Shown here: piece by piece, positions 8,208 through 19,445 of the stretch
Position numbering within the stretch: the first letter of the stretch is position 1
How the letters are laid out: each line of letters starts with the position of its first letter
DNA from: Curtobacterium sp. VKM Ac-1393
Lineage (GTDB): Bacteria; Actinomycetota; Actinomycetes; Actinomycetales; Microbacteriaceae
Assembly: GCF_015350995.1 (NCBI RefSeq)
Contig: NZ_JADKRW010000006.1
Location: 186,001-250,000 of the forward strand
DNA length: 64,000 nt
Direction: 5' to 3'
Made by a program: the position numbers and the translations under genes
Notes under the pieces: model-generated
The model's input: only the letters and a program-made list of their open reading frames with translations
Told to the model about the DNA's origin: nothing
Databases searched by the model: none

Positions 8208-9441
8208 AGGAGAACCTTAGTGCGAGGGCGGACGGACGAACCGCGACGTCGAGGTCGGGGAACGTCACACGGAGGACGGCGAAGTAGGGGTCGAAGGTGC
8301 GGTGGATGCCGATGTCGGAGTCGGCGACGACGAGGTCGAGGTCGAGCAGAACGCGGGCGTCACGGGCGGGGTCGGCGCGGGCGGGGTCGGCGCGGACGGC
8401 GTCGGCGCGGGGTCCGTCGCTCCGGCTGGCCACGTCGCTCCGGCTGGCTGCGTCGTCCGGCGCGGCCGTGCGCCGGACCGTGGCCCGGAACCCGGCCGGA
8501 TCGACGGTCGAGGCGCGGAACGCCGCCCGCAGGAACGTCCGCACCACCGAGCGCTGGTCGGCGTCGAGCATCGCGGCGAGCCCGTCGGGGTCGTCGACGA
8601 TCGGGGCGGCTCCGCCCTCCGCCCGCACGGCCTGCTCGAACCAGGTGCGGTCGGCGTCGGCGACCATCGCGCGCCGGATGCCGTCGGCGATCAGGCGGGC
8701 ACGCTCACGATCGGCGTCGGAGATGACCTCGCGCGTGCGGAGCTCGGCGAAGAACGGAGCGACGTCGCGGGTGAGGATCGTCGACCGGTCCTGCTGCACG
8801 CTCGCCGCGATGCCGTCCCGCTCCGCGCGCTCGACCGAGTAGGAACCGGCCCGGATCTGCACCCGCTCGGCGAGCCCGGCGAAGGTCCACGCGAAGACCG
8901 CGGACGCGGCGGTGAGCACGAGGGTCGGTGCCGCCGCCAGGAACGCTGCTACGGGGACGGGGACCTCGTGCGGGAACGTCGCCGCTGCGACGCCCCAGGT
9001 GACGGCGTTCACCACGGCGAGCAGGGCTCCCCCGATGGTCAGGTCCGTCCACGGTCGGTACGGCGCGACCATCACGATGCCGGTCGCCGTGATGAGCGAC
9101 ATGAAGTCGTTCAGCGCGCTGCGGTCGGGGCCCCACTGCGCCGCGACGCTCGCCACCGACGCCAGGCCCAGCAGGCCGACGTGCGCGACGAACGCCCACC
9201 GCGGGAACGGTGCACGGAACGGACTCGAGGCCGCGAACACCACGGCTGCCGACGCCGCGACGAGGATGACGGTCAGGGCGCTGAGGGTCGGGCTGCCGAC
9301 GACGTCGCGGTCGAACACGGACACCAGGAGCGCCCAGACGATGCTCACCGCGCCCAACCCGATGGCGAGCGGGCGTGACCCCATCGCGCCGAGCGGGTCG
9401 TACTGTTGGGCGGTCCGGCGGGACTCGGTCGTGCCGGTCAC
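8194..9441 (-). CDS. Six-helix membrane protein, apparent degenerate histidine-kinase partner
   Basis: A 415-residue protein with six membrane segments in the first 185 residues and a cytoplasmic C-terminal half. That half has a helical stretch where a kinase would carry its phospho-His (RDGIAASVQQDRSTIL) but no His. It lacks N, G1 and G2 ATP-binding boxes, and carries a low-complexity insert of RADPARADPARD type. The GTG start overlaps the upstream kinase stop as GTGA and the 3' end overlaps the regulator. I infer a pseudokinase or signal-input partner for the kinase at 9438. A much longer open frame that continues upstream in this phase is a GC artefact. Confidence 0.75.
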   Translation of the reverse strand: MTGTTESRRTAQQYDPLGAMGSRPLAIGLGAVSIVWALLVSVFDRDVVGSPTLSALTVILVAASAAVVFAASSPFRAPFPRWAFVAHVGLLGLASVASVAAQWGPDRSALNDFMSLITATGIVMVAPYRPWTDLTIGGALLAVVNAVTWGVAAATFPHEVPVPVAAFLAAAPTLVLTAASAVFAWTFAGLAERVQIRAGSYSVERAERDGIAASVQQDRSTILTRDVAPFFAELRTREVISDADRERARLIADGIRRAMVADADRTWFEQAVRAEGGAAPIVDDPDGLAAMLDADQRSVVRTFLRAAFRASTVDPAGFRATVRRTAAPDDAASRSDVASRSDGPRADAVRADPARADPARDARVLLDLDLVVADSDIGIHRTFDPYFAVLRVTFPDLDVAVRPSALALRFSYDQH

Positions 9442-10667
9442 CGCTCGGCCCCGTGCGCGCCGCCGACCTCGTCGGGGACCACCGCGCTCATCGCGCCGGT
9501 GACCGGCCCGAACGGCACGGTCATCATGACGCTGGTGCCCGACCCGGGCGACGACCAGATCTGCACGTCCCCGCCGACCCGACCGATGCGATCGCGCACC
9601 GATCCGCGAAGGCCCATCCGGTCCGCACCCGTGGAGTCCTCGTCGAAGCCACGGCCGTCGTCGACCACCATCACGGTGCACGAGGAACTGTCGTCGAACA
9701 CGCTGACCTCGGCTGCGTCGGTACCGGCGTGCTTGCGGACGTTGGCCAAGCACTGCCCGACGGCCCTGACGAGCGCCGTGACCGCACGCTGGTCGAGCCG
9801 GTCGAGCGTCGAGGGGTCGCCGGACACCGTGACGTCGAGCCCGAGCGTGCGGTGCTCCTCGACCATCGCCGAGAAGGCGTCGACCGCTGCGCCGGACCGC
9901 TGCTGCGCGGCGGGGGCGAGCCACCCCTTGCCGGTGAGCACGGCCACGTCGGCCTCGACGGTCCGGGCGAGGTGCGGGTCCATCGGACCGTCGGGGGCCA
10001 GGGCGATCGCGTTGAGGTGGTTCAGGACGGTGTCGTGCAGGATCGCGGCTGCCTCGGCTTCGACCCCGGCGCGGTACGCGGACACGTGCTCCTCGCGCGC
10101 CGACCGCAGCAGCTCCGGCTGCACCCGCTCGGACCGACCGGTGCTGCGGCTGGTGAAGAGCACGAGTCCGACCACGAACACGAGAGTGACCCAGGCGAGG
10201 ACCAGGGGACGCGGCGGGCTGTCGGTCTGGACGATCGCGATCCACGTCGCGAGCCGTCCGGTCACGAAGCCGAGGAAGGACCACAGGACAACGCGACTCG
10301 GCACCGCACCGGCACCACCGACCAGGATGAGTGGGATCACCGACAGCGACAGCAGGTACGACGTGACCCAGCCCGTGGGGACCTGCTGCTGGACCACGAC
10401 GGCGAACCACCAGGCACAGACGCCGCCGACCACCAGGAACGCGATCGCCGAGCGCCACGTGCCGAACTGCACGTGCACCCCGATCATGCCGAGCATCGGG
10501 ATGAGCGCCAGGACCGCACCGATCACCTGCACGTCGGGTTCGGACACCCGGTAGAGCAGCAGGGCGATCACCGCGGCGACCAACGACCCGATCGCTCCGG
10601 CGTGGAAGGCACGCACCGTCGACCACGCGTTCACCCGCGGTGCGAGGTGCGTGGGGATGCCGAGCAC
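9438..10667 (-). CDS. Membrane sensor histidine kinase
   Basis: A 409-residue kinase with about six N-terminal membrane segments (residues 20-175). A compact phospho-acceptor helix follows, with ILHDTVLNHL (H211). The ATPase domain shows an N box (LANVRKHAG), a G1 box (DDGRGFD) and a GSGT G2-like turn. The LHDT motif is typical of NarL-type kinases of Microbacteriaceae. It is first in a tightly overlapping operon with the pseudokinase-like protein, the regulator and tdk. The GTG at 10667 was kept because no better start follows before the first helix. The signal is unknown. Confidence 0.9.
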   Translation of the reverse strand: MLGIPTHLAPRVNAWSTVRAFHAGAIGSLVAAVIALLLYRVSEPDVQVIGAVLALIPMLGMIGVHVQFGTWRSAIAFLVVGGVCAWWFAVVVQQQVPTGWVTSYLLSLSVIPLILVGGAGAVPSRVVLWSFLGFVTGRLATWIAIVQTDSPPRPLVLAWVTLVFVVGLVLFTSRSTGRSERVQPELLRSAREEHVSAYRAGVEAEAAAILHDTVLNHLNAIALAPDGPMDPHLARTVEADVAVLTGKGWLAPAAQQRSGAAVDAFSAMVEEHRTLGLDVTVSGDPSTLDRLDQRAVTALVRAVGQCLANVRKHAGTDAAEVSVFDDSSSCTVMVVDDGRGFDEDSTGADRMGLRGSVRDRIGRVGGDVQIWSSPGSGTSVMMTVPFGPVTGAMSAVVPDEVGGAHGAER

Positions 10668-10820
10668 GAGATGGGTCCTTCCGGGTGGCGGGAATGCCGC
10701 CCACGATCAAACACCCCGGTGCTGACCGTGTACCCCGAAACAGCGTCCGTTCGGCGACCCGCTCGATGATACCGGCCTCTGCCACGTGCCGCTGTCCCCC
10801 GAACGCGCACGCCTCGGTGC

Positions 10821-11927
10821 TCAGAACAACGTCTGCGTCGCGACCGGTCGGAGGAGCCTGCGGTCGAACCCCGGATCGGCGCGCTTGAGCGGCGAGGTGG
10901 TGGGGACCGACTGCTCCTGCGGCAGCGACGACCGATCGGAGAACCCCATCGAACCGGTCGCCGGGTCCACGCGCCCGAGACCGACACCGTGCGCCGCCAG
11001 GATCGGCCGGATGCGCTCCGACAGCCACCGGCGGTAGTCCTTCGGCGCGAAGGTGTTGTCGAGGTACATCGCGCGGTACCGGGCGACCAGGTCGGGCCGC
11101 TCCCGCCCGAGCCACTCGAACCACCACGGCTTCACGCCAGGCCGCAGGTGCAGTGCTGAGTACGTGACGCTCGTCGCACCGGCCGCGGCGGCACGACCGA
11201 CGGCGTCGTCGAGGTGCGCGCGGGTGTCCGTGATGTACGGCAACACCGGCATCAGGAACACGGCGCAGTCCAGACCGGCGTCGCGGATGGCCCGCACCGT
11301 CGCGAGTCGCGCCGCCGTCGTCGGGGTGCCCGGCTCGACCGACTGCTGCAGGTCGTCGTCGTACACGGCGATCGACATCGCGAGGTCCACCGGCACGACC
11401 TTCGCCGCTTCGACCAACAGCGGCAGGTCGCGCCGGAGCAGCGTGCCCTTCGTCAGGATGCTGAACGGCGTGCGGCTGTCTGCCAACGCCTGGATGACCC
11501 CGGGCATCAGGCGGTACCGACCTTCGGCGCGCTGGTACGGGTCGGTGTTCGTGCCGAGCGCGATCGGGTGCCGGTCCCAGGTCGGCTTGCCGAGCTCGCG
11601 GCGCAGGACGTCGGCCACGTTCGTCTTCACGACGATCTGCTGGTCGAAGTCGGCGCCGCCGTCGAACTCGAGGTAGGTGTGCGTCGGCCGCGCGAAGCAG
11701 TAGACGCACGCGTGGCTGCACCCTCGGTACGGGTTGATCGTCCACCCGTACGTCCCCGACCCGTCGGCGCTCGGCACCCGGTTCAGCGCACTCTTCGCCA
11801 GGACCTCGTGGAAGGTCACCCCGGCGAACTCCGGCGTCGTCACACTCCGGACGAAGCCACTGTTCGACTCCATCCCCGGCAGGGCGTCGCTCTGCTCGGC
11901 ATCGATCGCCTGTCCACTCCACCGCAT
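10821..11927 (-). CDS. Rv2578c-family radical SAM protein, SOS-controlled
   Basis: A 368-residue radical SAM enzyme of the Rv2578c/SplB-like group. The [4Fe-4S]-SAM ligands are C70, C74 and C77 in CSHACVYC, preceded by TINPYRG. Relatives of spore photoproduct lyase are implicated in DNA repair, but this subgroup has no proven reaction. The start at 11927 (MRWSGQ) is preferred, because the alternative ATG at 11945 lies inside a perfect LexA box at 11935-11952. This arrangement suggests a short or absent leader and direct SOS repression. Confidence 0.88.
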   Translation of the reverse strand: MRWSGQAIDAEQSDALPGMESNSGFVRSVTTPEFAGVTFHEVLAKSALNRVPSADGSGTYGWTINPYRGCSHACVYCFARPTHTYLEFDGGADFDQQIVVKTNVADVLRRELGKPTWDRHPIALGTNTDPYQRAEGRYRLMPGVIQALADSRTPFSILTKGTLLRRDLPLLVEAAKVVPVDLAMSIAVYDDDLQQSVEPGTPTTAARLATVRAIRDAGLDCAVFLMPVLPYITDTRAHLDDAVGRAAAAGATSVTYSALHLRPGVKPWWFEWLGRERPDLVARYRAMYLDNTFAPKDYRRWLSERIRPILAAHGVGLGRVDPATGSMGFSDRSSLPQEQSVPTTSPLKRADPGFDRRLLRPVATQTLF

Positions 11928-11934
11928 GCCGCCA

Positions 11935-11952
11935 TTCGAACACATGTTCGAA
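11935..11952 (-). promoter_or_regulatory. LexA (SOS) box
   Basis: TTCGAACACATGTTCGAA contains TCGAAC-N4-GTTCGA, the consensus LexA operator of mycobacteria and other actinobacteria, with perfect 8-bp arms. It sits directly upstream of the radical SAM start codon. Confidence 0.85.
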
Positions 11953-11975
11953 CGACCCGCAAGCCGTGCCGGCGA

Positions 11976-13463
11976 TCAGTGGTGCAGGCCGAGCACCTTC
12001 GCCGTGCGCTCCAGGGTGGCGTCGGCCAGTGCGGCGTCGTCGCCGAGGTCCTGCCCGTAGGTGGGGACCATCTCGTGGACCGTGTCCTGCCAGCCGTCCC
12101 AGCGGTCGGGGAAGCACTTCCGGAGCAGGCCGAGCATGATCGGAACCGCGGTCGACGCCCCCGGCGAGGCACCGAGGAGCCCGGCGATGGTTCCGTCAGC
12201 AGCCGTGATGACCTCGGTGCCGAACTGCAGCACGCCGCCCTTGTCCTTGTCCGGCTTGATCACCTGCACCCGCTGGCCCGCGATGATCTTGTGCCAGTTC
12301 TCCGGCTCGGCGTTCGGCATGAAGTCGCGCAGCGCGTCGAACTTGGTCTGCTTCGACGCGAGCAGCTGCCCGATCAGGTAGCGGACCAGGTCGAAGTTCG
12401 AGAACGCGACGCTGAGCATCGGACGCAGGTTGTGCGGGCGGATCGACTTGACCAGGTCGAGCAGCGATCCCTGCTTCAGGAACTTCGGGCTGAACCCGGC
12501 GTACGGCCCGAACATGAGCGAGGCGTTGCCGTCGACGATGCGGGTGTCGAGGTGCGGCACCGACATCGGCGGCGCACCGACGCTGGCCTTGCCGTACACC
12601 TTGGCAGCGTGCTTCTGCACGACCTCGGGGTCGTCGGTGCGCAGGAACTCACCGGACACCGGGAAGCCGCCGTAGCCGCGGATCTCCGGGATCCCCGACT
12701 TCTGCAGGAGCTGCAGGGCGCCACCACCGGCTCCGACGAAGACGAACTTCGCGGCGATCTTCTGCGTCGACCGGCCGACCTCGTTCAGGACGTCGAGCGC
12801 CCAGCCGTCGAAGTCCTTGCCGCGCGAGATGTTCTTCACCTGGTGGTTCGGCTCGAACTCGAGCCCGTCGAGCTCGAGCTGGTCGAACAGCTGGCGGGTG
12901 AGCGACCCGAAGTCGACGTCGGAGCCCGCTGCCGAGTAGGTCGCCGCGATCTGCTGGTCCTTCTTGCGGCCGGGGATGAGTGCCGGTGCCCACTTGCGGA
13001 TCTGGGCGGGGTCGTCGGAGAACTCGATGCCGGCGAACAGCGGGTGGCCCTGCATCGCCTCGTACCGCTTGCGCATGTACTCGACGTTGTCGGCGCCCCA
13101 GACGAAGGAGATGTGCGGCGTCGGGTTGATGAAGTTCGACGGGTCGGGCAGCGCGCCGGTCTCGACCAGGTGCGACCAGAACTGCCTCGAGACCTGGAAC
13201 TGCTCGTTGACCGTCACGGCCTTCGCGATGTCGACGCGGCCGTCGGCGAGCTCGGGTGTGTAGTTCAGCTCGCAGAGCGCGGAGTGCCCGGTGCCGGCGT
13301 TGTTCCAGGGGTTCGATGACTCCTGCGCAACGCTGCCGAGGCGCTCGTACACGCGGATCTGCCACGAGGGCTCGAGTCGGTGGATGATCGCGCCGAGGGT
13401 GGCGCTCATGATGCCTCCCCCGACGAGGACGACATCGATCGGATCCACCTGCTTCACTGCCAC
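11976..13463 (-). CDS. mqo: Malate:quinone oxidoreductase
   Basis: A 495-residue membrane-associated flavoprotein that oxidises malate to oxaloacetate and passes electrons to quinone. The FAD-binding Rossmann motif VGGGIMSATLG lies at residues 14-24. Family landmarks such as SSNPWNNAGTGHSALCELNYTP (spanning residues 49-70) and SPGASTAVPIML near the C-terminus are intact. Length is normal. The GTG at 13463 is immediately before the FAD fold. It is a monocistronic gene upstream of the radical SAM gene. Confidence 0.97.
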   Translation of the reverse strand: MAVKQVDPIDVVLVGGGIMSATLGAIIHRLEPSWQIRVYERLGSVAQESSNPWNNAGTGHSALCELNYTPELADGRVDIAKAVTVNEQFQVSRQFWSHLVETGALPDPSNFINPTPHISFVWGADNVEYMRKRYEAMQGHPLFAGIEFSDDPAQIRKWAPALIPGRKKDQQIAATYSAAGSDVDFGSLTRQLFDQLELDGLEFEPNHQVKNISRGKDFDGWALDVLNEVGRSTQKIAAKFVFVGAGGGALQLLQKSGIPEIRGYGGFPVSGEFLRTDDPEVVQKHAAKVYGKASVGAPPMSVPHLDTRIVDGNASLMFGPYAGFSPKFLKQGSLLDLVKSIRPHNLRPMLSVAFSNFDLVRYLIGQLLASKQTKFDALRDFMPNAEPENWHKIIAGQRVQVIKPDKDKGGVLQFGTEVITAADGTIAGLLGASPGASTAVPIMLGLLRKCFPDRWDGWQDTVHEMVPTYGQDLGDDAALADATLERTAKVLGLHH

Positions 13464-13522
13464 CCGTCGATCCTACCGGCGTCCGCCGACAGGGCGGTCA
13501 GCCGCGCGCGGTGCCGACCCCG

Positions 13523-15873
<2,351 letters not shown>

Positions 15874-15989
15874 TGGCTGGTACTCCCGGAGACGGCGACA
15901 CCGCGAGGTCACGCGGTCTCACAATGGTAGTCGGTGTTTCGAGGATGTTGCGTGCGAGCCGGCTCAGACGCAACGATCCTGCGTGGGGC

Positions 15990-16589
15990 TCAGCCGCCGA
16001 CGACGCGACGGCCCTCGAAGGCACGGCCGAGCGTGACCTCGTCGGCGTACTCCAGGTCACCGCCGACCGGCAGCCCCGAGGCCAACCGGGTCGTCCGGAT
16101 CCCCATCGGCACGAGCAGCCGGCTCAGGTAGGTCGCTGTGGCCTCGCCCTCGAGGTTCGGGTCGGTCGCGATGATGACCTCTTCGACCGTGCCGTCGGCC
16201 AGACGCGTCATGAGCTGCTGGATCCGCAGGTCGTCCGGGCCGATGCCGTCGATCGGGCTGATCGCACCGCCAAGCACGTGGTACAGCCCGCGGAACTCGC
16301 GGGTGCGCTCGATCGCCGCGACGTCCTTCGCCTCTTCGACGACGCAGATCGTGGCCGGTGACCGGCGTGGGTCGCGGCAGATGCTGCACTGGACGTTCTC
16401 GGTGACGTTGCCGCAGACCTCGCAGAAGCGCACGCGCTCCTTGACGTCCGCCAGCAGCTCTGACAGCCGCGACGGGTCGAACGACTCGGTCTGCAGGATG
16501 TGGAACGCGATGCGCTGCGCCGACTTCGGTCCGATGCCGGGCAGCCGGCCGAACTCGTCGATCAGGTCTTGGACGATCCCGTCGTACAT
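15990..16589 (-). CDS. recR: Recombination mediator RecR
   Basis: A 199-residue DNA-repair protein that with RecF/RecO loads RecA. It shows an N-terminal helix-hairpin-helix ([15 protein letters not shown]), a four-Cys zinc finger (CEVC...CSIC, residues about 56-71) and a TOPRIM domain (CVVEEAKD, and [12 protein letters not shown]). The ATG overlaps the dnaX stop by one base (TGATG), the classic dnaX-recR coupling. Confidence 0.97.
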   Translation of the reverse strand: MYDGIVQDLIDEFGRLPGIGPKSAQRIAFHILQTESFDPSRLSELLADVKERVRFCEVCGNVTENVQCSICRDPRRSPATICVVEEAKDVAAIERTREFRGLYHVLGGAISPIDGIGPDDLRIQQLMTRLADGTVEEVIIATDPNLEGEATATYLSRLLVPMGIRTTRLASGLPVGGDLEYADEVTLGRAFEGRRVVGG

Positions 16590-19282
16590 CAGGCACCGTC
16601 CTGGTGGAGAGCGGTCTCCTCGATGAACTGGGCGTTCAGGATCTCACGCACGACGGCCTCGCCGTACCGGCCGGCGACCGGCGCACGACGGGCCGGTGGT
16701 GCGGTCCGCGGGGCGCTCTGCTGCGGCGCCGCCTGCTGGCGCGGGGCTGCCTGCGCCTGCGCCGGCGGTGCGGTCGCCTGCGCCGGCGGCGCGGTCGGCG
16801 GGGTCCGCTGGCCGCGGCTGGCCCCCGGGTCGGGGAACGGCGCGCCGTCGTCGTACGGTTCGTCGTCGAGCGGGTAGTCGTCCACCGGCACGCCCGGCAC
16901 GACGGGCGCACCGGGTACGGCGGGTCCCCCGGGAGGCACGGCAGCCGTCGTCGACGCGGCCTGCGGTCCCCGGGTGGCCGGCTCCACCCCCTGCGGTGCG
17001 GTGGCACCGGCGGGTTGCGCGGGCGCCTCGGCCTCGGACTGCTGCGGCGCGACCGGGTCCGCCGAGGCGACGGGAGCCGAGGCCGGAGCGGTGCCGAAGG
17101 GTGCTGCCCAGCTGGGCTCGACGGACTCTGGCACGGCATCGGCCGTCGGGTCACTGGCGGGGATCGTCGCGACCGCCCAGTCGGTGACGGGTGCTCCGGA
17201 CGGTGCCGACGACGACGACGACGCTGGACGCAGCTCCGGCTCGGCAGCGCGGGCGGGCTCGGCAGAACGGGCCGACTCGGCCGCCGGCTCCGCGGCGACG
17301 GGCTCGGGCTCGACGGGAGCAGAAGCGGGAGCAGCGGCGGCGGACTTCGGCGCCGACGACGCGGGCGGCTGCGCGGCGGGCTGGTTCGCTGCGGCCGGAC
17401 GGTTCGCGGGGGCGGACGGCTGCTGCGACGGAGCCGACGGACGCTGTTGTCCGGGCCCGCCGGAGCCGCCTGCGCCGCCCGGGCCGCGGGCGACGAACTT
17501 CACGCGGAGTCCGATGACGTCCATGATCGCCGCACGGAGCAGTTCGCTGACGCTCGCCGAGGGGTCGGACATCTCCTTGAACGAGGCGACGTCCTGCTGG
17601 CTCGGGAACGTCAGGGTCAGCACGTCGTCGCGCAGCGCGGTGACCTGCGCGGTGACGACGACCGACCAGGCCGAGCGCTTCGCGTGCTGGACGTGCTCGA
17701 CGATCTGCGGCCAGGCGTCCCGCATCTGCTGGAAGCCCACGGCGCCGACGACCCGGACGGCCGGCTCGTCGCCGATCGTCGTGCCCTGTCCCGTCGACGA
17801 CGGGCTGACGGGCTCGGGGGTCGCAGCCGCCGCAGCCGCCGGAGCGGGGGTGGTCGCAGCCGACTCCGCCGGAGCACCCGGCACGGCAGCGGCCCACGAC
17901 GCCGCGGCGTCACGTGCGGCGGCGCCGGCGTCGGGCTGCGCCGAGGGCCGAGCCGGCTCGGTCGCAGGTGTCGTCGCGGGCGCCTGCTGCGCGGCGGGTT
18001 CGTGGGGCCGCGACGCCGGTGCAGGGGCTGCGGCCTGCCGCGTCGGAGCCGGGGCCGCGACCGGTGCCGAAGCCGGTGCTGCGACCGCACCGGTCGGCGC
18101 CTGGTGGCCGCCGGCGTCCCCGACACCGACCCGACGTTCGAGCCGCTCGACCCGGGCGAGGGCACCACGCTGGGTGTCGTCGGCCTCGGGCACGAGCATG
18201 CGCGCGGTCATGAGCTCGAGGTGCAGCCGGGGCGACGTCGCTCCGGTCATGTCGGTCAGGGCCTTGTTCGCGATGTCCGCGCCCCGGGACAACCCGGTCG
18301 CGCCGAACACGCCGGCCTGCCGGGTCATGGTGTCGAGCTCGTCCGGCGAGACACCGCGCAGGACCGCGGCGGCGCTCTCGTTCGTCGCCGCGACGACGAT
18401 CAGGTCACGCAGGCGCTCGAGCAGGTCCTCGACGAAACGACGGGGGTCCTGACCGGTCTGCACCACACGGTCGATCGCGGCGAACGCCGACGCCGGGTCG
18501 GCCACGGCGAGCGCGTCGACGACCTCGTCGAGGAGCGCGGCGTCGGTGTAGCCGAGCAGGGCCACGGCGCGTTCGTACGCGATGGCACCGTCTTCGCTGC
18601 CCGCCATGAGCTGGTCCAGCAGGGACAGGGTGTCGCGCACCGAACCACCGCCGGCACGGACGACCAGGGGCAGCACGCCGGGGGCGACCGACACCGATTC
18701 CTGCGTGCAGAGCTGCTCGATGTACTCGAGCATGACCGCCGGCGGCACGAGCCGGAACGGGTAGTGGTGGGTGCGCGACCGGATGGTGCCGATGACCTTC
18801 TCGGGCTCGGTCGTCGCGAAGATGAACTTGACGTGCTCCGGCGGTTCCTCGACCAGCTTGAGCAGCGCGTTGAACCCCTGCGGGGTGACCATGTGCGCCT
18901 CGTCGAGGATGAAGATCTTGTAGCGGTCGCGCGCGGGGGCGAACACGGCGCGGTCGCGCAGGTCGCGCGCGTCGTCGACGCCGTTGTGGCTCGCGGCGTC
19001 GATCTCGATGACGTCGAGCGAACCGCTGCCGTCACGCGCGAGTTCGACGCAGCTCGGGCAGACGCCGCACGGGGTGTCGGTCGGGCCCTCGGCACAGTTC
19101 AGGCACCGCGCGAGGATTCGGGCCGAAGTCGTCTTGCCGCAGCCGCGCGGGCCGCTGAACAGGTAGGCGTGGTTGACGCGGTTGGTGCGGAGCGCTGTGC
19201 GCAGCGGGTCGGTGACCTGCGACTGCCCGATCAGCTCGGCGAAGTTCTCGGGCCGGTAACGGCGATACAGGGCGGTGACCAC
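16589..19282 (-). CDS. dnaX: DNA polymerase III subunit gamma/tau
   Basis: An 897-residue clamp-loader ATPase. It has Walker A GPRGCGKT (residues 44-51), zinc cysteines C63, C72, C75 and C78, Walker B with ILDEAHM near 125, and the SRC-type sensor region. After the oligomerisation domain come two long Ala/Pro/Gln/Ser-rich segments (roughly 400-560 and 655-870) flanking a small folded block, which make tau longer than in most relatives. The GTG at 19282 gives [14 protein letters not shown], the conserved N-terminus. It is co-transcribed with recR. Confidence 0.96.
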   Translation of the reverse strand: MVTALYRRYRPENFAELIGQSQVTDPLRTALRTNRVNHAYLFSGPRGCGKTTSARILARCLNCAEGPTDTPCGVCPSCVELARDGSGSLDVIEIDAASHNGVDDARDLRDRAVFAPARDRYKIFILDEAHMVTPQGFNALLKLVEEPPEHVKFIFATTEPEKVIGTIRSRTHHYPFRLVPPAVMLEYIEQLCTQESVSVAPGVLPLVVRAGGGSVRDTLSLLDQLMAGSEDGAIAYERAVALLGYTDAALLDEVVDALAVADPASAFAAIDRVVQTGQDPRRFVEDLLERLRDLIVVAATNESAAAVLRGVSPDELDTMTRQAGVFGATGLSRGADIANKALTDMTGATSPRLHLELMTARMLVPEADDTQRGALARVERLERRVGVGDAGGHQAPTGAVAAPASAPVAAPAPTRQAAAPAPASRPHEPAAQQAPATTPATEPARPSAQPDAGAAARDAAASWAAAVPGAPAESAATTPAPAAAAAATPEPVSPSSTGQGTTIGDEPAVRVVGAVGFQQMRDAWPQIVEHVQHAKRSAWSVVVTAQVTALRDDVLTLTFPSQQDVASFKEMSDPSASVSELLRAAIMDVIGLRVKFVARGPGGAGGSGGPGQQRPSAPSQQPSAPANRPAAANQPAAQPPASSAPKSAAAAPASAPVEPEPVAAEPAAESARSAEPARAAEPELRPASSSSSAPSGAPVTDWAVATIPASDPTADAVPESVEPSWAAPFGTAPASAPVASADPVAPQQSEAEAPAQPAGATAPQGVEPATRGPQAASTTAAVPPGGPAVPGAPVVPGVPVDDYPLDDEPYDDGAPFPDPGASRGQRTPPTAPPAQATAPPAQAQAAPRQQAAPQQSAPRTAPPARRAPVAGRYGEAVVREILNAQFIEETALHQDGA

Positions 19283-19382
19283 GCGACCAGGGTAGCCGTG
19301 ACGACCGACACCCGCGTGCCCCTCCACAGGTCCACGGGCACTGGACCCGGCCGCCTGCCCGCGGCGGCTGAGCGCAGGGACG

Positions 19383-19429
19383 GCACCGCGCCTCCCGTCC
19401 GACCCGGAGACGGACGAGAGGCGCGGTGC
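19383..19429. terminator. Long palindrome, terminator of the giant surface-protein gene
   Basis: Arms of 19 bases (19383-19401 and 19411-19429) differ at one position and enclose a nine-base loop. The hairpin begins 16 bases after the stop of the surface-protein gene. The arm sequence (gcaccgcgcctcccgtcc) belongs to the repeat family at 38832 and 47528. Confidence 0.8.
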
Positions 19430-19445
19430 GTGGCGCCGGTCGGAC

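Noticed and set aside
8194..12117. A 1307-codon open frame on the minus strand spanning several genes
   Set aside because: It runs antisense or out of frame through the kinase and radical SAM genes, which have strong domain evidence. Only its last 415 codons, from GTG 9441, look like protein.
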